The notes under the pieces are model-generated. The model was not told the origin of the DNA, did no database searches, and saw nothing but the letters and a program-made list of their open reading frames with translations. A DNA stretch of 64,000 bases, from contig NZ_LR813084.1 of the NCBI RefSeq assembly GCF_903815225.1, forward strand, positions 248,001-312,000, given 5' to 3'. Origin of the DNA: Delftia tsuruhatensis (lineage in GTDB: Bacteria; Pseudomonadota; Gammaproteobacteria; Burkholderiales; Burkholderiaceae_C). A program made the position numbers and the translations under genes. This document shows positions 28,669 through 37,410 of this stretch, piece by piece (position 1 is the stretch's first letter; each line of letters opens with the position of its first letter).

Positions 28669-29640
28669 CTACTTGTCCGTCCAGGGCGCCGACTTCCACA
28701 GCGCGGTGAAATCCGCCGTGGCCTTGTCCAGGCGCGTCTTCCAGGCAGCGCCCTCCACATAGTCCATCTCGGTGAACTGCTGGCGCATCTGCTTGTGGAA
28801 CTCGGGGTCGGCGGCGATGGTGCGCAGGGCGTCGGTCAGGCGCTGCTGCACGGCGGCTGGCAGGCCGGCCGGGGCCACGATGCCGCGCTCCGAGTTGAAC
28901 ACCAGCTTCACGCCCTGCTCGTTGAAGCTGGGCACGTTGGGCGCCAGGCCGGAGCGCGCGGGACTGGCCTGGGCCAGGATGCGCACCTTGCTCTCGAAGG
29001 GCATGACCTCGCCCAGGTTCATGCCGCCGATGGTCACATGGCCGCCCAGCACGGCCGTGCGCAGCGGGCCCGCGCCGTTGTAGGGCACGTGGTTCAGGCG
29101 CGTGCCCGTCAGGCGCTCGAACAGCACCATGGCCAGGTGGTCGTCGGTGCCCACGCCCGTGGAGCCGTAGCTGATCTCGCCGGGCCGTGCCCTGGCATCG
29201 GCGATCAGGTCAGCCAGGCTTTTGTACTTGCTGTCGGCCAGCACGCTGAAGGCGCTGGGGTCGCGCACCAGGTTGGCGATATAGGTGAAGTCCGCCGGCT
29301 TGAATTGGGTGCGGCGCTCGATCGGCAGCGTGACCAGGCCCGGCATGTTGGTCATGCCGATCACATGGCCGTCGGGCGCGGCCTTGGCCACATAGGCCAG
29401 GCCCAGCTCGCCCGAGGCGCCCAGCTTGTTGGACACCACGACCTGGGTGCCAAGATGTTTGCCCAGGTGCACGGCCAGCGTGCGCGCCGTGATGTCGGTG
29501 CCGCCGCCGGCGGCAAAGCCCACGACAAGTTCGATGGGTTTTTCGGGCCAGGCGGCCAGGGCCGGGCCGGCCGCCAGGGCCAGCGTGGCGAAGCACAGGC
29601 CCAGCGCGTGGCGGCGGGTGGGGTGGTTGCGGATGGTCAT
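28669..29640 (-). CDS. Tripartite tricarboxylate transporter substrate-binding protein (Bug family)
   Basis: A 323-residue periplasmic receptor. The signal peptide (RRHALGLCFATLALAAGPAL) is followed by WPEKPIELVVGFAAGGGTDI, VVVSNKLGASGELG, KAAPDGHVIGM, YGSTGVGTDDHLAMV and HVPYNGAGPLRTAV. It is the third gene of a leftward set with a beta-hydroxyacid dehydrogenase and an aldehyde dehydrogenase, so its ligand is probably the substrate of that pathway. It converges on metH. Confidence 0.9.
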   Translation of the reverse strand: MTIRNHPTRRHALGLCFATLALAAGPALAAWPEKPIELVVGFAAGGGTDITARTLAVHLGKHLGTQVVVSNKLGASGELGLAYVAKAAPDGHVIGMTNMPGLVTLPIERRTQFKPADFTYIANLVRDPSAFSVLADSKYKSLADLIADARARPGEISYGSTGVGTDDHLAMVLFERLTGTRLNHVPYNGAGPLRTAVLGGHVTIGGMNLGEVMPFESKVRILAQASPARSGLAPNVPSFNEQGVKLVFNSERGIVAPAGLPAAVQQRLTDALRTIAADPEFHKQMRQQFTEMDYVEGAAWKTRLDKATADFTALWKSAPWTDK

Positions 29641-29681
29641 ATGTCTCCTTGTTGGAATGGATGGTCGTGCGCGCAGGGGGC

Positions 29682-30575
29682 TCAGGCGGCGGGAACGGTG
29701 GGGCAGCCCCAGTCGGCCCAGAGCTTGGCCACGGCGGCATAGTCTTCGCGGCCGTAGCCGGCAGCAGCGGCCATGTCGTAGACGCTGTGCGAGCCTTGTA
29801 TGGCGAACAGCGGCACGCCCAGTGTCTGGGCCAATTGCAGGGCCAGCACCGAGTCCTTGCGGGCCGCATCCAGCGGCATGCCGCCCGCGTAGTCGCCCTG
29901 GACGATGCGCTCGGCATAGCGGTAGGTCAGCGGGCGGTGCAGGCCCATCTGCGCATCCGACAGCAGGGCGATCAGCTTGTCGCACTGCACGCCCGCGGCC
30001 GTGGCCATGGCGCCGGCCTCGGCCACGACGACCATCACGGCATGGGCCACGGCGTTGTTGATGACCTTGGCCGCCGCGCCCGCGCCCAGCGCGCCGAACC
30101 AGGTCTGGCGGCCCGCGATGGCGTCCAGCACCGGCTGCACGCGTGCAATGGCTTCCTGCGACCCGCCCAGCGCCAGTGATGCCGTGCCGGCCACCATCTG
30201 GCCCACGCCGGCCATGATGGAGGCGTCGATGAGGTCCACCCCGTACGGCGCCAGCAGTTTCTGCTGCGCATGGATGTGCTCGGGATTGACCGTGCTGGTC
30301 TCCACCACCACGGCGCCGCGCGGCAGCCGGGGCGCGATCTGCGCGAGCACGGACAGCGAGATGGCCGGCGAGGGCAGGCACAGCACCACGGTCTGCGTGG
30401 CCGACAGATCCTCGGGGGCCTGGATGGGCATGGCGCCGAAGCTGTCCTGCGCGCGTTGCAGCTGCACGGCATCGAGGTCGAAGACCTGGGTGGCGAAATG
30501 CCGGCCGATGCGCTCGGCCAGCGGGTAGCCCATGTTGCCCAGGCCGTAGATGGCGACGGGTGTGTTCTGGTTCAT
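29682..30575 (-). CDS. NAD(P)-dependent beta-hydroxyacid dehydrogenase (3-hydroxyisobutyrate dehydrogenase family)
   Basis: A 297-residue oxidoreductase. The N-terminal Rossmann motif is VAIYGLGNMGYPLA (Gly11-x-Gly13-x-x-Gly16). The family substrate/catalytic region GAGAAAKVINN carries the expected catalytic Lys170 and Asn174. The serine/threonine-rich loop VVVETSTVNPEH matches the DxSTxxP region, with Glu in place of Asp. It is 32 bp downstream of an aldehyde dehydrogenase gene and 41 bp upstream of the Bug gene. The probable role is oxidation of a beta-hydroxyacid, or reduction of a semialdehyde, in an unassigned carboxylate pathway. Confidence 0.85.
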   Translation of the reverse strand: MNQNTPVAIYGLGNMGYPLAERIGRHFATQVFDLDAVQLQRAQDSFGAMPIQAPEDLSATQTVVLCLPSPAISLSVLAQIAPRLPRGAVVVETSTVNPEHIHAQQKLLAPYGVDLIDASIMAGVGQMVAGTASLALGGSQEAIARVQPVLDAIAGRQTWFGALGAGAAAKVINNAVAHAVMVVVAEAGAMATAAGVQCDKLIALLSDAQMGLHRPLTYRYAERIVQGDYAGGMPLDAARKDSVLALQLAQTLGVPLFAIQGSHSVYDMAAAAGYGREDYAAVAKLWADWGCPTVPAA

Positions 30576-30607
30576 GACGGTGTTCTCCGATGCGGTGGGA
30601 CAGGGCT

Positions 30608-32041
30608 TCACTTGGCGACGGACAGCGGTTGCGCATGCAGCCCGAAGTACATGCTCTTGACCTGGGCGTACAGGCGCAGCCCGGCTATGCCCTTTTCGCG
30701 GCCGATGCCGCTGTTCTTGAAACCGCCGAAGGGCGTGCTGGTCACGGACTGCTTGTAGGTGTTGATCCAGACCGAACCGGCCTCCAGCGCGCGGCCGATG
30801 CGCCAGGCGCGCTGGAAGTTCTCGGTCCAGATGCCGCAGGCCAGGCCGAAGGCCGTGCCGTTGGCCTGGGCGATCAGGTCGGCCTCGTCCTGGAAGGGCA
30901 GGGCCACGAGCACGGGGCCGAAGGCCTCCTCCTGGCAGGCTGCAGCGCTGGCCGGCAGGCCGTCGATCACCGTGGGCAGGTAGAAGGCCCCGCCGTCGAA
31001 GTCCGTGCCCGTGGGCGCCGCACCGCCGCACAGCACGCGGCCGCCCTCGGCGCGCGCGCGGTCCACGAAGGCGGCCACGCGCTCGCGGTGGTGGAAGGAG
31101 GCCAGCGGACCCATCTCCACGCCTTCGGCATCGGGCAGGGCCAGGCGCAGGCTTTTGGCGCGCGCCACCACCTGCTCCAGCACCTCGTCATAGATGTCCT
31201 GTTCGATGAACAGGCGCGAACCGGCTACGCAGGACTGGCCTGCCGAGCCGAAGATGCCGGCCACCACGGCCGCCACGGCATGCGCGCGGTTGGCATCGGC
31301 GAACACCACGTGCGGCGACTTGCCGCCCAGCTCCAGCGCCGTGGGCACCAGCCGGTCGCCGGCCACGCGGGCGATGGCCCGGCCCGAGGCCGTGCCGCCC
31401 GTGAAGGAGATCATGCGCACGCCCGGATGCGCCACCAGGGCCGCGCCCACATCGGCACCCCGGCCCTGCACCACCTGCAGCAGGTCCTGCGGCAGGCCGG
31501 CCGCCAGCGCGATGCGCGCCAGCTCGGGCGCCAGCAAGGGCGAGTCCTCCGAGGGCTTCAGGATGACGGCATTGCCCGCCGCCAGCGCGGGCGCGACCTT
31601 GGTCGCGTCATTCATGATGGGCGAGTTCCAGGGCGTGATGGCCGCCACCACGCCAAAGGGCTCCAGCACGGTGAAGGACACATAGTCGCCGCGCGCGGGC
31701 GTCACGTCGGTCTCCAGCGTTTCGCAGACACCGGCGTAGTAGCGGAAGGTGCCGATGGCCGACTCCACCATGCCCCGGCATTCGCCCAGGGGCTTGCCGT
31801 TGTCGCGCATCTGCAGCCGGGCCAGCGACTCCTTCTCGGCCGCCAGTCCGTCGGCGATGGCCTGCAGCACCAGGGCGCGTCTGTGCGGCAGCAGCGACTT
31901 CCAGCCGCTGTGGTGATAGGCCTGCCAGGCCCGGGCCACGGTGGCGTCCAGCTGTTCGGGCGTGGTGGTGGCGATGCGTGCGATCTCCTGCCCGTTGGCG
32001 GGATCGATGCTGATGATGTCGGCGGCGTGCGGGGAGGCCAT
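30608..32041 (-). CDS. NAD(P)-dependent aldehyde dehydrogenase
   Basis: A 477-residue ALDH-superfamily enzyme. Catalytic Cys271 lies in FGSAGQSCVAGSR, general base Glu237 in ALELGGKSPH, and oxyanion Asn139 in ITPWNSPI. The cofactor-binding ISFTGGTASG is at about 211-220. It starts at ATG 32041 and is divergent from a GntR regulator across 140 bp. With the dehydrogenase and Bug receptor downstream it forms a three-gene catabolic set. The substrate specificity is not readable, and an aromatic or hydroxy-aliphatic aldehyde is possible. Confidence 0.9.
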   Translation of the reverse strand: MASPHAADIISIDPANGQEIARIATTTPEQLDATVARAWQAYHHSGWKSLLPHRRALVLQAIADGLAAEKESLARLQMRDNGKPLGECRGMVESAIGTFRYYAGVCETLETDVTPARGDYVSFTVLEPFGVVAAITPWNSPIMNDATKVAPALAAGNAVILKPSEDSPLLAPELARIALAAGLPQDLLQVVQGRGADVGAALVAHPGVRMISFTGGTASGRAIARVAGDRLVPTALELGGKSPHVVFADANRAHAVAAVVAGIFGSAGQSCVAGSRLFIEQDIYDEVLEQVVARAKSLRLALPDAEGVEMGPLASFHHRERVAAFVDRARAEGGRVLCGGAAPTGTDFDGGAFYLPTVIDGLPASAAACQEEAFGPVLVALPFQDEADLIAQANGTAFGLACGIWTENFQRAWRIGRALEAGSVWINTYKQSVTSTPFGGFKNSGIGREKGIAGLRLYAQVKSMYFGLHAQPLSVAK

Positions 32042-32181
32042 GGAGCGGGTTCCTGAGTTGACTTGCGGCGCAGTCTAGGAGTGCGTGGCGCGAAACTCAA
32101 CGAGCACGTTGTCACCAAGAAAGGCGATGAAACTATCAATAAGATGCAGGCCTGGCGCACCGCCGGAAAGAACGAAGAGAC

Positions 32182-32877
32182 ATGAGCAAGCAACAGCGAT
32201 CAGGCCGGGAAAAGGACGCCGCTTTTCCGCATGCGGCGCTGCCGCCGCAGGTGGCGGCCGTGATCGCCGCCATAGAGACGGACATCATCCGGGGCCGCAT
32301 CCTGCCCAGGACGCGGCTGATCGAAGACCATCTGATGGAGGACTACGAGGCCAAGCGCCACGTGGTGCGCGCCGCGCTGACCGAGCTGCAGCGCCTGGGC
32401 GTGGTGGTCAAGCCGCCCCACCTGGGCGCGCGCATCCGGCGCTTCGATGCGCAAAGCCTGGAGGACCTGTACCACCTGCGCAGCGTGCTGCACGCGGCTG
32501 CCGTGCAGGCCATGCGCCTGCCCGTGCCGCCCGAACGCCTGGAGCCCGTCGCCCAGGCCGCGCAGGCGCACGCGCTGGCCGTGGAGTCGGGCGACCTGAT
32601 CGCCATCCACCGCACCAACATGGCCTTCCACCGCCTGTTCTACGGCCTGTGCGACAACCCCTATCTGGAGGAGTCGATCCGCCTGCACGACTGGCTGAGC
32701 TTTCCCGCGCGGGCCTATGCCATCGCCGACCAGGAGGCGCTGGTGGTGGCGCGCCAGGAGCATGCGCAGATGGTGGCCGCGCTGCAGGCCGGCGAGCGCG
32801 ACGTGCTGCACGACCTGGCGCTGCGCCACATGGGGCGGGCGCGGCAGATCTATGCCGAGCGGTATCTGCTGAGGTGA
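32182..32877 (+). CDS. GntR-family (FCD) transcriptional regulator
   Basis: A 231-residue regulator. The winged HTH at about 20-85 includes IIRGRILPRTRLIEDHLMED, KRHVVRAALTELQRLGVVV and KPPHLGARI. The FCD domain after about 90 has LEDLYHLRSVLHAAAVQAMR and the metal-site-like HRTNMAFHRLFYGLCDNPY. It is divergent from the ALDH-dehydrogenase-Bug set, which it probably represses until an acid substrate is present. I saw no clean palindrome in the 140-bp intergenic region. Confidence 0.87.
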   Translation: MSKQQRSGREKDAAFPHAALPPQVAAVIAAIETDIIRGRILPRTRLIEDHLMEDYEAKRHVVRAALTELQRLGVVVKPPHLGARIRRFDAQSLEDLYHLRSVLHAAAVQAMRLPVPPERLEPVAQAAQAHALAVESGDLIAIHRTNMAFHRLFYGLCDNPYLEESIRLHDWLSFPARAYAIADQEALVVARQEHAQMVAALQAGERDVLHDLALRHMGRARQIYAERYLLR

Positions 32878-32939
32878 GCCGGTCGGGCGGCCTCCCGGCA
32901 CAAGGCCGGGCCGCTGTGTCGGCCCGACTCAAGAGGGAA

Positions 32940-33410
32940 TCATTTCTCCGCAGACTTCACCGGCAGTTCGGCGGGCGGAGTGGGCAGGCCTTCCTTTTCG
33001 GTCGTGCGGTCGAACACCAGGCTCTTGCCAAACACCAATTGGACCCAGGTCGGATAGGTGTATGCCGTTCCCTTGTTGTGGTCGATGATGGCGCCAATGC
33101 CGCCGCCCAGAATGATGTTGCCGAACATGCCGCCATTGGCCCGGGAAATGGCGCGGGCCGTGGCATCCGGATTGTCCGTCTGCTTGCAGACGATATCGAG
33201 ATCCTTGCTGGAGCGGCGCACTTGCACTGTCTCTCCAGATTTCACCGACACCGTGCCGTAGTCATTGGTGAGCTTGCATTCGGCGTTGGTGATCAGCGTA
33301 TTGTTTTCGTTCTTTGTCTCGACCTTCACCGGGTGGGTGGTGTCATTGATGACGGAGGCGCAGCCGACCACGGAGGTGCATGCCAGAACAATGGCAATCT
33401 TTTGGAACAT
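32940..33410 (-). CDS. Lipoprotein of unknown function
   Basis: A 156-residue outer-membrane-type lipoprotein. The signal KIAIVLACTSVVGC ends in the lipobox V-V-G-C (Cys17). The mature part is beta-rich with HPVKVETKNENNTLITNAEC, GETVQVRRSSKDLDIVC, a glycine-rich helical hairpin (GGMFGNIILGGGIGAIIDHN) and YPTWVQLVFG. Phage- and secretion-associated lipoproteins have a similar glycine-rich segment, but I cannot name the family. The start is ATG 33410, since the longer frame uses TTG. Base composition is visibly lower in GC than its neighbours, which may hint at acquisition. Confidence 0.75.
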   Translation of the reverse strand: MFQKIAIVLACTSVVGCASVINDTTHPVKVETKNENNTLITNAECKLTNDYGTVSVKSGETVQVRRSSKDLDIVCKQTDNPDATARAISRANGGMFGNIILGGGIGAIIDHNKGTAYTYPTWVQLVFGKSLVFDRTTEKEGLPTPPAELPVKSAEK

Positions 33411-33552
33411 GGGAATGGAAAAGGAGTGGAGTGGCAATTGTAACTAAATGAACATCATTGGATGTTTTGGATGCATGCCGCATTCCCATGGTTTTCCATG
33501 CCTGCCGTATCGCGCCGCAATCGCAGCCGCCATTCGACCATGGCTCCACAAA

Positions 33553-33579
33553 AAACAAGGCGCCCGAGGCGCCTTGTTT
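33553..33579 (-). terminator. Rho-independent terminator of glpQ
   Basis: A perfect 12-bp stem AAACAAGGCGCC-CGA-GGCGCCTTGTTT with flanking A5 on the left. It lies 20 bp downstream of the glpQ stop (33599) in the leftward direction. The rest of 33411-33598 is the 5' region of the lipoprotein gene, and I see nothing else in it. Confidence 0.8.
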
Positions 33580-33598
33580 CATGGCGGCAAAGACGGTG

Positions 33599-34957
33599 TC
33601 AGAGCCCGATTTCCTTGTTGTACGCCTTGCGCGCGGCCACGGCCGTGTCCGTGAAGTCGGTGAACACGCCGTCGATGCCCAGGCGGTAGTAGGTCAGGTA
33701 TTCCTGCACGGGGTCACCCTTGTACAGGCCGGCCAGGCGGCCCGGCTCGTTGCGGAAGGTGAAGCTGTGCACGATCAGGCCGGCCTTGTGCGCCTCGCGG
33801 ATCAGGCCCGTGTCCTTGACCGTGTTCACGTCCTTGAGGCCGGCGCCGTCCTTGTAGGGCACGACCGAGTGGGCCAGGACCTGGGGCTTCCAGGGGCCGA
33901 TGCCGTCGGCGTAGGTCTTGATCTCGGCCAGGCCCGCGGGCGTGAGCATGGTGGCGAAGGTGCGCGCGTCGCCGGCCAGGGTCCAGCTGTAGGGGCGGCC
34001 GCTGATGAAGGTCCACTCGTCGTTGGTGATGTAGACCATGGAGCCGTCGCGCAGGTTGAAGTCGTTGCCGTCGATCAGCTGCACGCCCTTGGCCTTCATG
34101 CCGGCCTGGCGCAGGTACTTGAGGCTGGCCGGGTCGAAGCTCTGGATGTAGATGGGCGAGTCCTTGGCATTGAGCTTGTTCTGGTCAAGCAGCTTGATGA
34201 CCGCGTCCTCGAAGGGGCGTGAACCCGGTGCGCCGCAGCCGTTGGCAATCGCCTGCTGGTTGTTCCAGTAGGGGTTCTTGGTCTCGGCGTAGACGGGGAT
34301 GGTGCGGCCCTGGGACTTGCCCTTGGCGGCGGCGATGTCGATCACGTCCTGGGCGCTGATCAGGGGCAGCTTGCCGTTCCACTGGGTGGGGCGCTCGTTG
34401 CGGTTGTCCAGGATGGTGCCGCCCAGCCAGCTGCGCAGCTCCTGCATCGTGAAGTCGCTGATGGACCAGTCGTTGCGGTGGTCCTCGCCGTCGACCACCA
34501 GGGCCTTGAGCACGGACTTGGGATCGCTGGGGTCGAGCTGGTCGCTCAGGTATTGCGAGGGGCCGTTGGCGGGAATGGCCGGGTACTTCACGTTGACCAG
34601 CACGCCGGCCGTGGTGCGCTGGCGGCGCGCCACCTCGGCGTTGGTCTTGGCCACCTCGGCGACGTTGGTGCTGTCGCTGAGCCAGGCGTTGTGGCGGGCC
34701 ACCAGCTGGCAGTCCTTGGTCATGTGCATGTCCAGCTCGAGCATGTCCGCGCCCGCGTCGGCGGCGGCCTCGTAGGCCATGCGCGTCTGCTCGGGGAACT
34801 TGCCCGAGAAGCCGCGGTGGGCGATCACCTGGGGCGGCTTGCCGTCCAGGGTGAGGTAGAACGAGCCGCCGTCACCGCCGCAGGCCGAAAGGGCCATGGC
34901 CGCGCACAGGGACGCGAGGAGGGGAGAACGGGAGAAGGACATAGGACGTTGGGTCAT
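33599..34957 (-). CDS. glpQ: Glycerophosphodiester phosphodiesterase, lipoprotein form
   Basis: A 452-residue periplasmic enzyme that hydrolyses glycerophosphodiesters to glycerol-3-phosphate and an alcohol. The signal ends in lipobox-like L-S-A-C (Cys26). The GDPD barrel has the catalytic QVIAHRGFSGKFPEQT (His47, Arg48), metal ligands in DMLELDMHMTKD (Glu74, Asp76) and general acid His89 in VARHN. The C-terminal GIDGVFTDFTDTAV is also typical. Length fits GlpQ rather than the shorter cytosolic UgpQ. An alternative start is ATG 34942. It stands alone, with no glpT or ugp genes beside it. Confidence 0.92.
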   Translation of the reverse strand: MTQRPMSFSRSPLLASLCAAMALSACGGDGGSFYLTLDGKPPQVIAHRGFSGKFPEQTRMAYEAAADAGADMLELDMHMTKDCQLVARHNAWLSDSTNVAEVAKTNAEVARRQRTTAGVLVNVKYPAIPANGPSQYLSDQLDPSDPKSVLKALVVDGEDHRNDWSISDFTMQELRSWLGGTILDNRNERPTQWNGKLPLISAQDVIDIAAAKGKSQGRTIPVYAETKNPYWNNQQAIANGCGAPGSRPFEDAVIKLLDQNKLNAKDSPIYIQSFDPASLKYLRQAGMKAKGVQLIDGNDFNLRDGSMVYITNDEWTFISGRPYSWTLAGDARTFATMLTPAGLAEIKTYADGIGPWKPQVLAHSVVPYKDGAGLKDVNTVKDTGLIREAHKAGLIVHSFTFRNEPGRLAGLYKGDPVQEYLTYYRLGIDGVFTDFTDTAVAARKAYNKEIGL

Positions 34958-35111
34958 ATCCGAGGCACTGGTGGGTTGATGAACGGCGCAATGCGCCAGC
35001 CCAGCAGGTTATCCAGTGGTTCGTGTCGGCACCATGACAGTGCATGCCGCAGGGGCCGGATTGGCGTTTTCGCCACGGATGGCGGGCATTTGCGCCCGCT
35101 CCGACACAGGG

Positions 35112-35798
35112 TTATCCCTTGAGCACGGGTGCCAGCGTGGCGCGCAGGCGGTCGCCGGCGTCCGCCGCCTCGGGCGGGCGGATCTCCAGCGAGCGTTCCA
35201 CCGTGCCGATGTGCTCCAGCAGCAGGGTCTTGGCGCCCTCGGTGTCGCCGGCCTCCAGGGCGGCGACGATGCGCTCGTGCTCGGCGCAGGACTGGCTGGC
35301 GCTGTGCGTGGACTGGTAGAGCGTGGCCGCCAGCGTGGTGCGGGCCGTGAGGTCGCGCAGCGTCTGCGCCAGCAGGCGATGGCCCATCTGCTCGGCCAGG
35401 CAGACATGGAAGTCGGCCAGCAGGAAGGCGCGCGTGGCCGCGTCGGCGCCGGCAATGGCGTCCTGCTCCTGGGCGATGTGGCGGCGCAGTTGGCCGATCA
35501 CGCTTTGCAGGGGGCGTCCGGCTTCGCCCAGGATGCCGGTCTCGATGATGCGGCGCGCCGCGAAGGCGTCCTGCGCCTCCTCGGCCGAGGGCTGGACCAC
35601 GTACCAGCCGCGCCGAGGCTGGACCTGCACGAAGCCGCGCGCCTGCAGCTGCATCAGCGCCTCGCGCACCATGGTGCGGCTGACCGCGAAGTTGTCGGCC
35701 AGCTCCTGCTCCCCCAGCCGTTCGCCGGGCGCCAGCTTCTGGGCCAGGATGGCTTCGACGACGCGCTCGGCGATGTGCTGGGGGCTTACAGGTGTCAT
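35112..35798 (-). CDS. GntR-family (FCD) regulator, second gene of the dctA operon
   Basis: A 228-residue regulator. The winged HTH at about 5-70 contains APGERLGEQELADNFAVSRT, MVREALMQLQARGFVQVQPR and GWYVV. The FCD domain includes RRIIETGILGEAGRPL and FHVCLAEQMGHRLLAQTLRDL. Its ATG overlaps the dctA stop by 4 bp (ATGA at 35795-35798), so it is co-translated with the transporter. Two palindromes upstream of dctA are likely its operators. It probably represses its own operon and releases on binding a dicarboxylate. Confidence 0.88.
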   Translation of the reverse strand: MTPVSPQHIAERVVEAILAQKLAPGERLGEQELADNFAVSRTMVREALMQLQARGFVQVQPRRGWYVVQPSAEEAQDAFAARRIIETGILGEAGRPLQSVIGQLRRHIAQEQDAIAGADAATRAFLLADFHVCLAEQMGHRLLAQTLRDLTARTTLAATLYQSTHSASQSCAEHERIVAALEAGDTEGAKTLLLEHIGTVERSLEIRPPEAADAGDRLRATLAPVLKG

Positions 35799-37120
35799 TG
35801 CGGGGTCTGGTGGGGTGTGTGGACGGGGGTGGTGGCGGCTGCGGCGGACTCCCGATTGTCGGCCAGGCCGTCGAGCACGGCATGGGCGCGCTCACGGTCG
35901 ATGTCACCTTCCCAGGCGGCGATGGCCACGGTGGCCACGCAGTTGCCGATCAGGTTGCCCAGGGCGCGGGCAATGCCCATGAACCAGTCCACCGACAGCA
36001 CCAGCACCAGGCCGATGGCAGGGATGGCGGGAATCGCGTGCAGCGTGGCCGCCAGCACCACGATGGCCGAGCCCGGCACGCCGTGGGCGCCCTTGGAGGT
36101 CACCAGCGCGATGGCCAGAATGGTCAGCAGGTCGGCCATGCCGATGGGCGTGTTCGTGGCCTGGGCGATGAACACGGCGGCCAGCGTGATGTAGATCGAA
36201 AAGGCGTCCAGGTTGAACGAGTAGCCCGTGGGAATCACCAGGCCCACGGTGGAATCGCGCACGCCCATGTTGCGCAGCTTGGCCATGATCTGGGGCAGCA
36301 CGCTGTCCGACGAGGTGGTGGCGAAGACCACCATCAGCTCCTCGCGCAGGTAGCGCAGCAGCTTGATCAGGCTGAAGCCCGAAAAGCGCATCACCAGGCC
36401 CAGCACCACGAAGACGAAGAAGATCACCGCCGCGTAGAACAGCAGCACCAGCATGCCCAACTGCTTGAGCGAGCCGATGCCGTACTGCCCCACGGTGAAG
36501 GAAATCGCGCCCAGCACGCCAAGCGGCGCCAGCTTGATGAGGATGCCCATGATCTTGAACAGCACGTTGGACAGCGTGTCGATCAGCGCGTGCACGGGCG
36601 CGCCGCGCTCGCCCAGCATGGTCAGCGCGCAGCCGAACAGCACGGCGAACAGCAGCACCTGCAGCACGTCGCCCGTGGCGAAGGCCTGGACCACGGTGGT
36701 GGGGATGAGCTTCATCAGGAAGTCCACCGTGCCGCCGCTGGTCAGCTTGTCGGCGTTGCTGGCGTAGGCGCTCATGGCCGAGGCGTCGAGCTTGCTCGGG
36801 TCCACGTTCATGCCCGCGCCGGGCTGGAACACGAAGGCCAGCACCAGTCCCAGCACCAGGGCGATGGTGGTCAGCACCTCGAAGTAGATCAGCGCCTTGA
36901 CGCCGACCCGGCCCACGCGCCTGAGATCGCCCGCGCCCGCGATGCCGTGCACCACGACGCAGAACACCAGCACGGGGATGATCATCTTGATGAGCTTGAT
37001 GAAGCCATCGCCCAGGGGTTTGAGTTTCACGGCCCATTCAGGGGCCAGCAATCCAGCGAGCACACCCAGGATGAGTGCGATCACCACCTGTCCGAACAGG
37101 GATCTGGCAAAGCGGCGCAT
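35795..37120 (-). CDS. dctA: C4-dicarboxylate:proton/cation symporter
   Basis: A 441-residue member of the DAACS family that imports succinate, fumarate and malate across the inner membrane. The diagnostic segments are all present: serine-rich re-entrant loop FATTSSDSVLPQIM, GYSFNLDAFSIYITLAAVFI, SKGAHGVPGSAIVVLAATL and DWFMGIARALGNLIGNCVATV. ATG 37120 (MRRFARSLFG) matches the DctA N-terminus better than the longer frame. It is followed directly by a GntR gene rather than preceded by dctBD sensor genes, so its regulation is probably local and ligand-driven. Confidence 0.93.
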   Translation of the reverse strand: MRRFARSLFGQVVIALILGVLAGLLAPEWAVKLKPLGDGFIKLIKMIIPVLVFCVVVHGIAGAGDLRRVGRVGVKALIYFEVLTTIALVLGLVLAFVFQPGAGMNVDPSKLDASAMSAYASNADKLTSGGTVDFLMKLIPTTVVQAFATGDVLQVLLFAVLFGCALTMLGERGAPVHALIDTLSNVLFKIMGILIKLAPLGVLGAISFTVGQYGIGSLKQLGMLVLLFYAAVIFFVFVVLGLVMRFSGFSLIKLLRYLREELMVVFATTSSDSVLPQIMAKLRNMGVRDSTVGLVIPTGYSFNLDAFSIYITLAAVFIAQATNTPIGMADLLTILAIALVTSKGAHGVPGSAIVVLAATLHAIPAIPAIGLVLVLSVDWFMGIARALGNLIGNCVATVAIAAWEGDIDRERAHAVLDGLADNRESAAAATTPVHTPHQTPQ

Positions 37121-37145
37121 AGTCGTCTTTCGCAAGTTGTGGAAT

Positions 37146-37180
37146 CTTGTATGCAAGTGGATTTACAACTTGCATGCAAG
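37146..37180. promoter_or_regulatory. Two palindromic operators upstream of dctA-gntR
   Basis: CTTGTATGCAAG (37146-37157, one mismatched pair) and CTTGCATGCAAG (37169-37180, perfect) have centres 23 bp apart, 26-60 bp upstream of the dctA start. The consensus CTTGYATRCAAG resembles the TTGTATACAA-type sites of FCD GntR proteins. The obvious binder is the GntR protein encoded by the second gene of the operon. Confidence 0.6.
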
Positions 37181-37410
37181 AATGTAGACAAGCGAAAGAC
37201 GTGCCAGCAGAGGGTATTCCCTGCAGGTTTGCAGCACTCCCGAGCGCATCAGCCCTGACTTTTCCTGCATGAAATCGGGATGTCCGGGCGGGCCTCCCCG
37301 CCGTGGTGCAGGGCGGGTGGCCGGCATGCCCGGGCATGGTGCGCGGGCGGTTCGCAGGCCCCTTGCCGGGGCGTGCGAGGCAGCGGTGCGTTGCACACCG
37401 CCCCGGCAGG

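Noticed and set aside
37325..37338. CATGCCCGGGCATG palindrome downstream of the MHS transporter
   Set aside because: Symmetric but within very GC-rich sequence, not near a promoter and without a T tract. No role can be supported.
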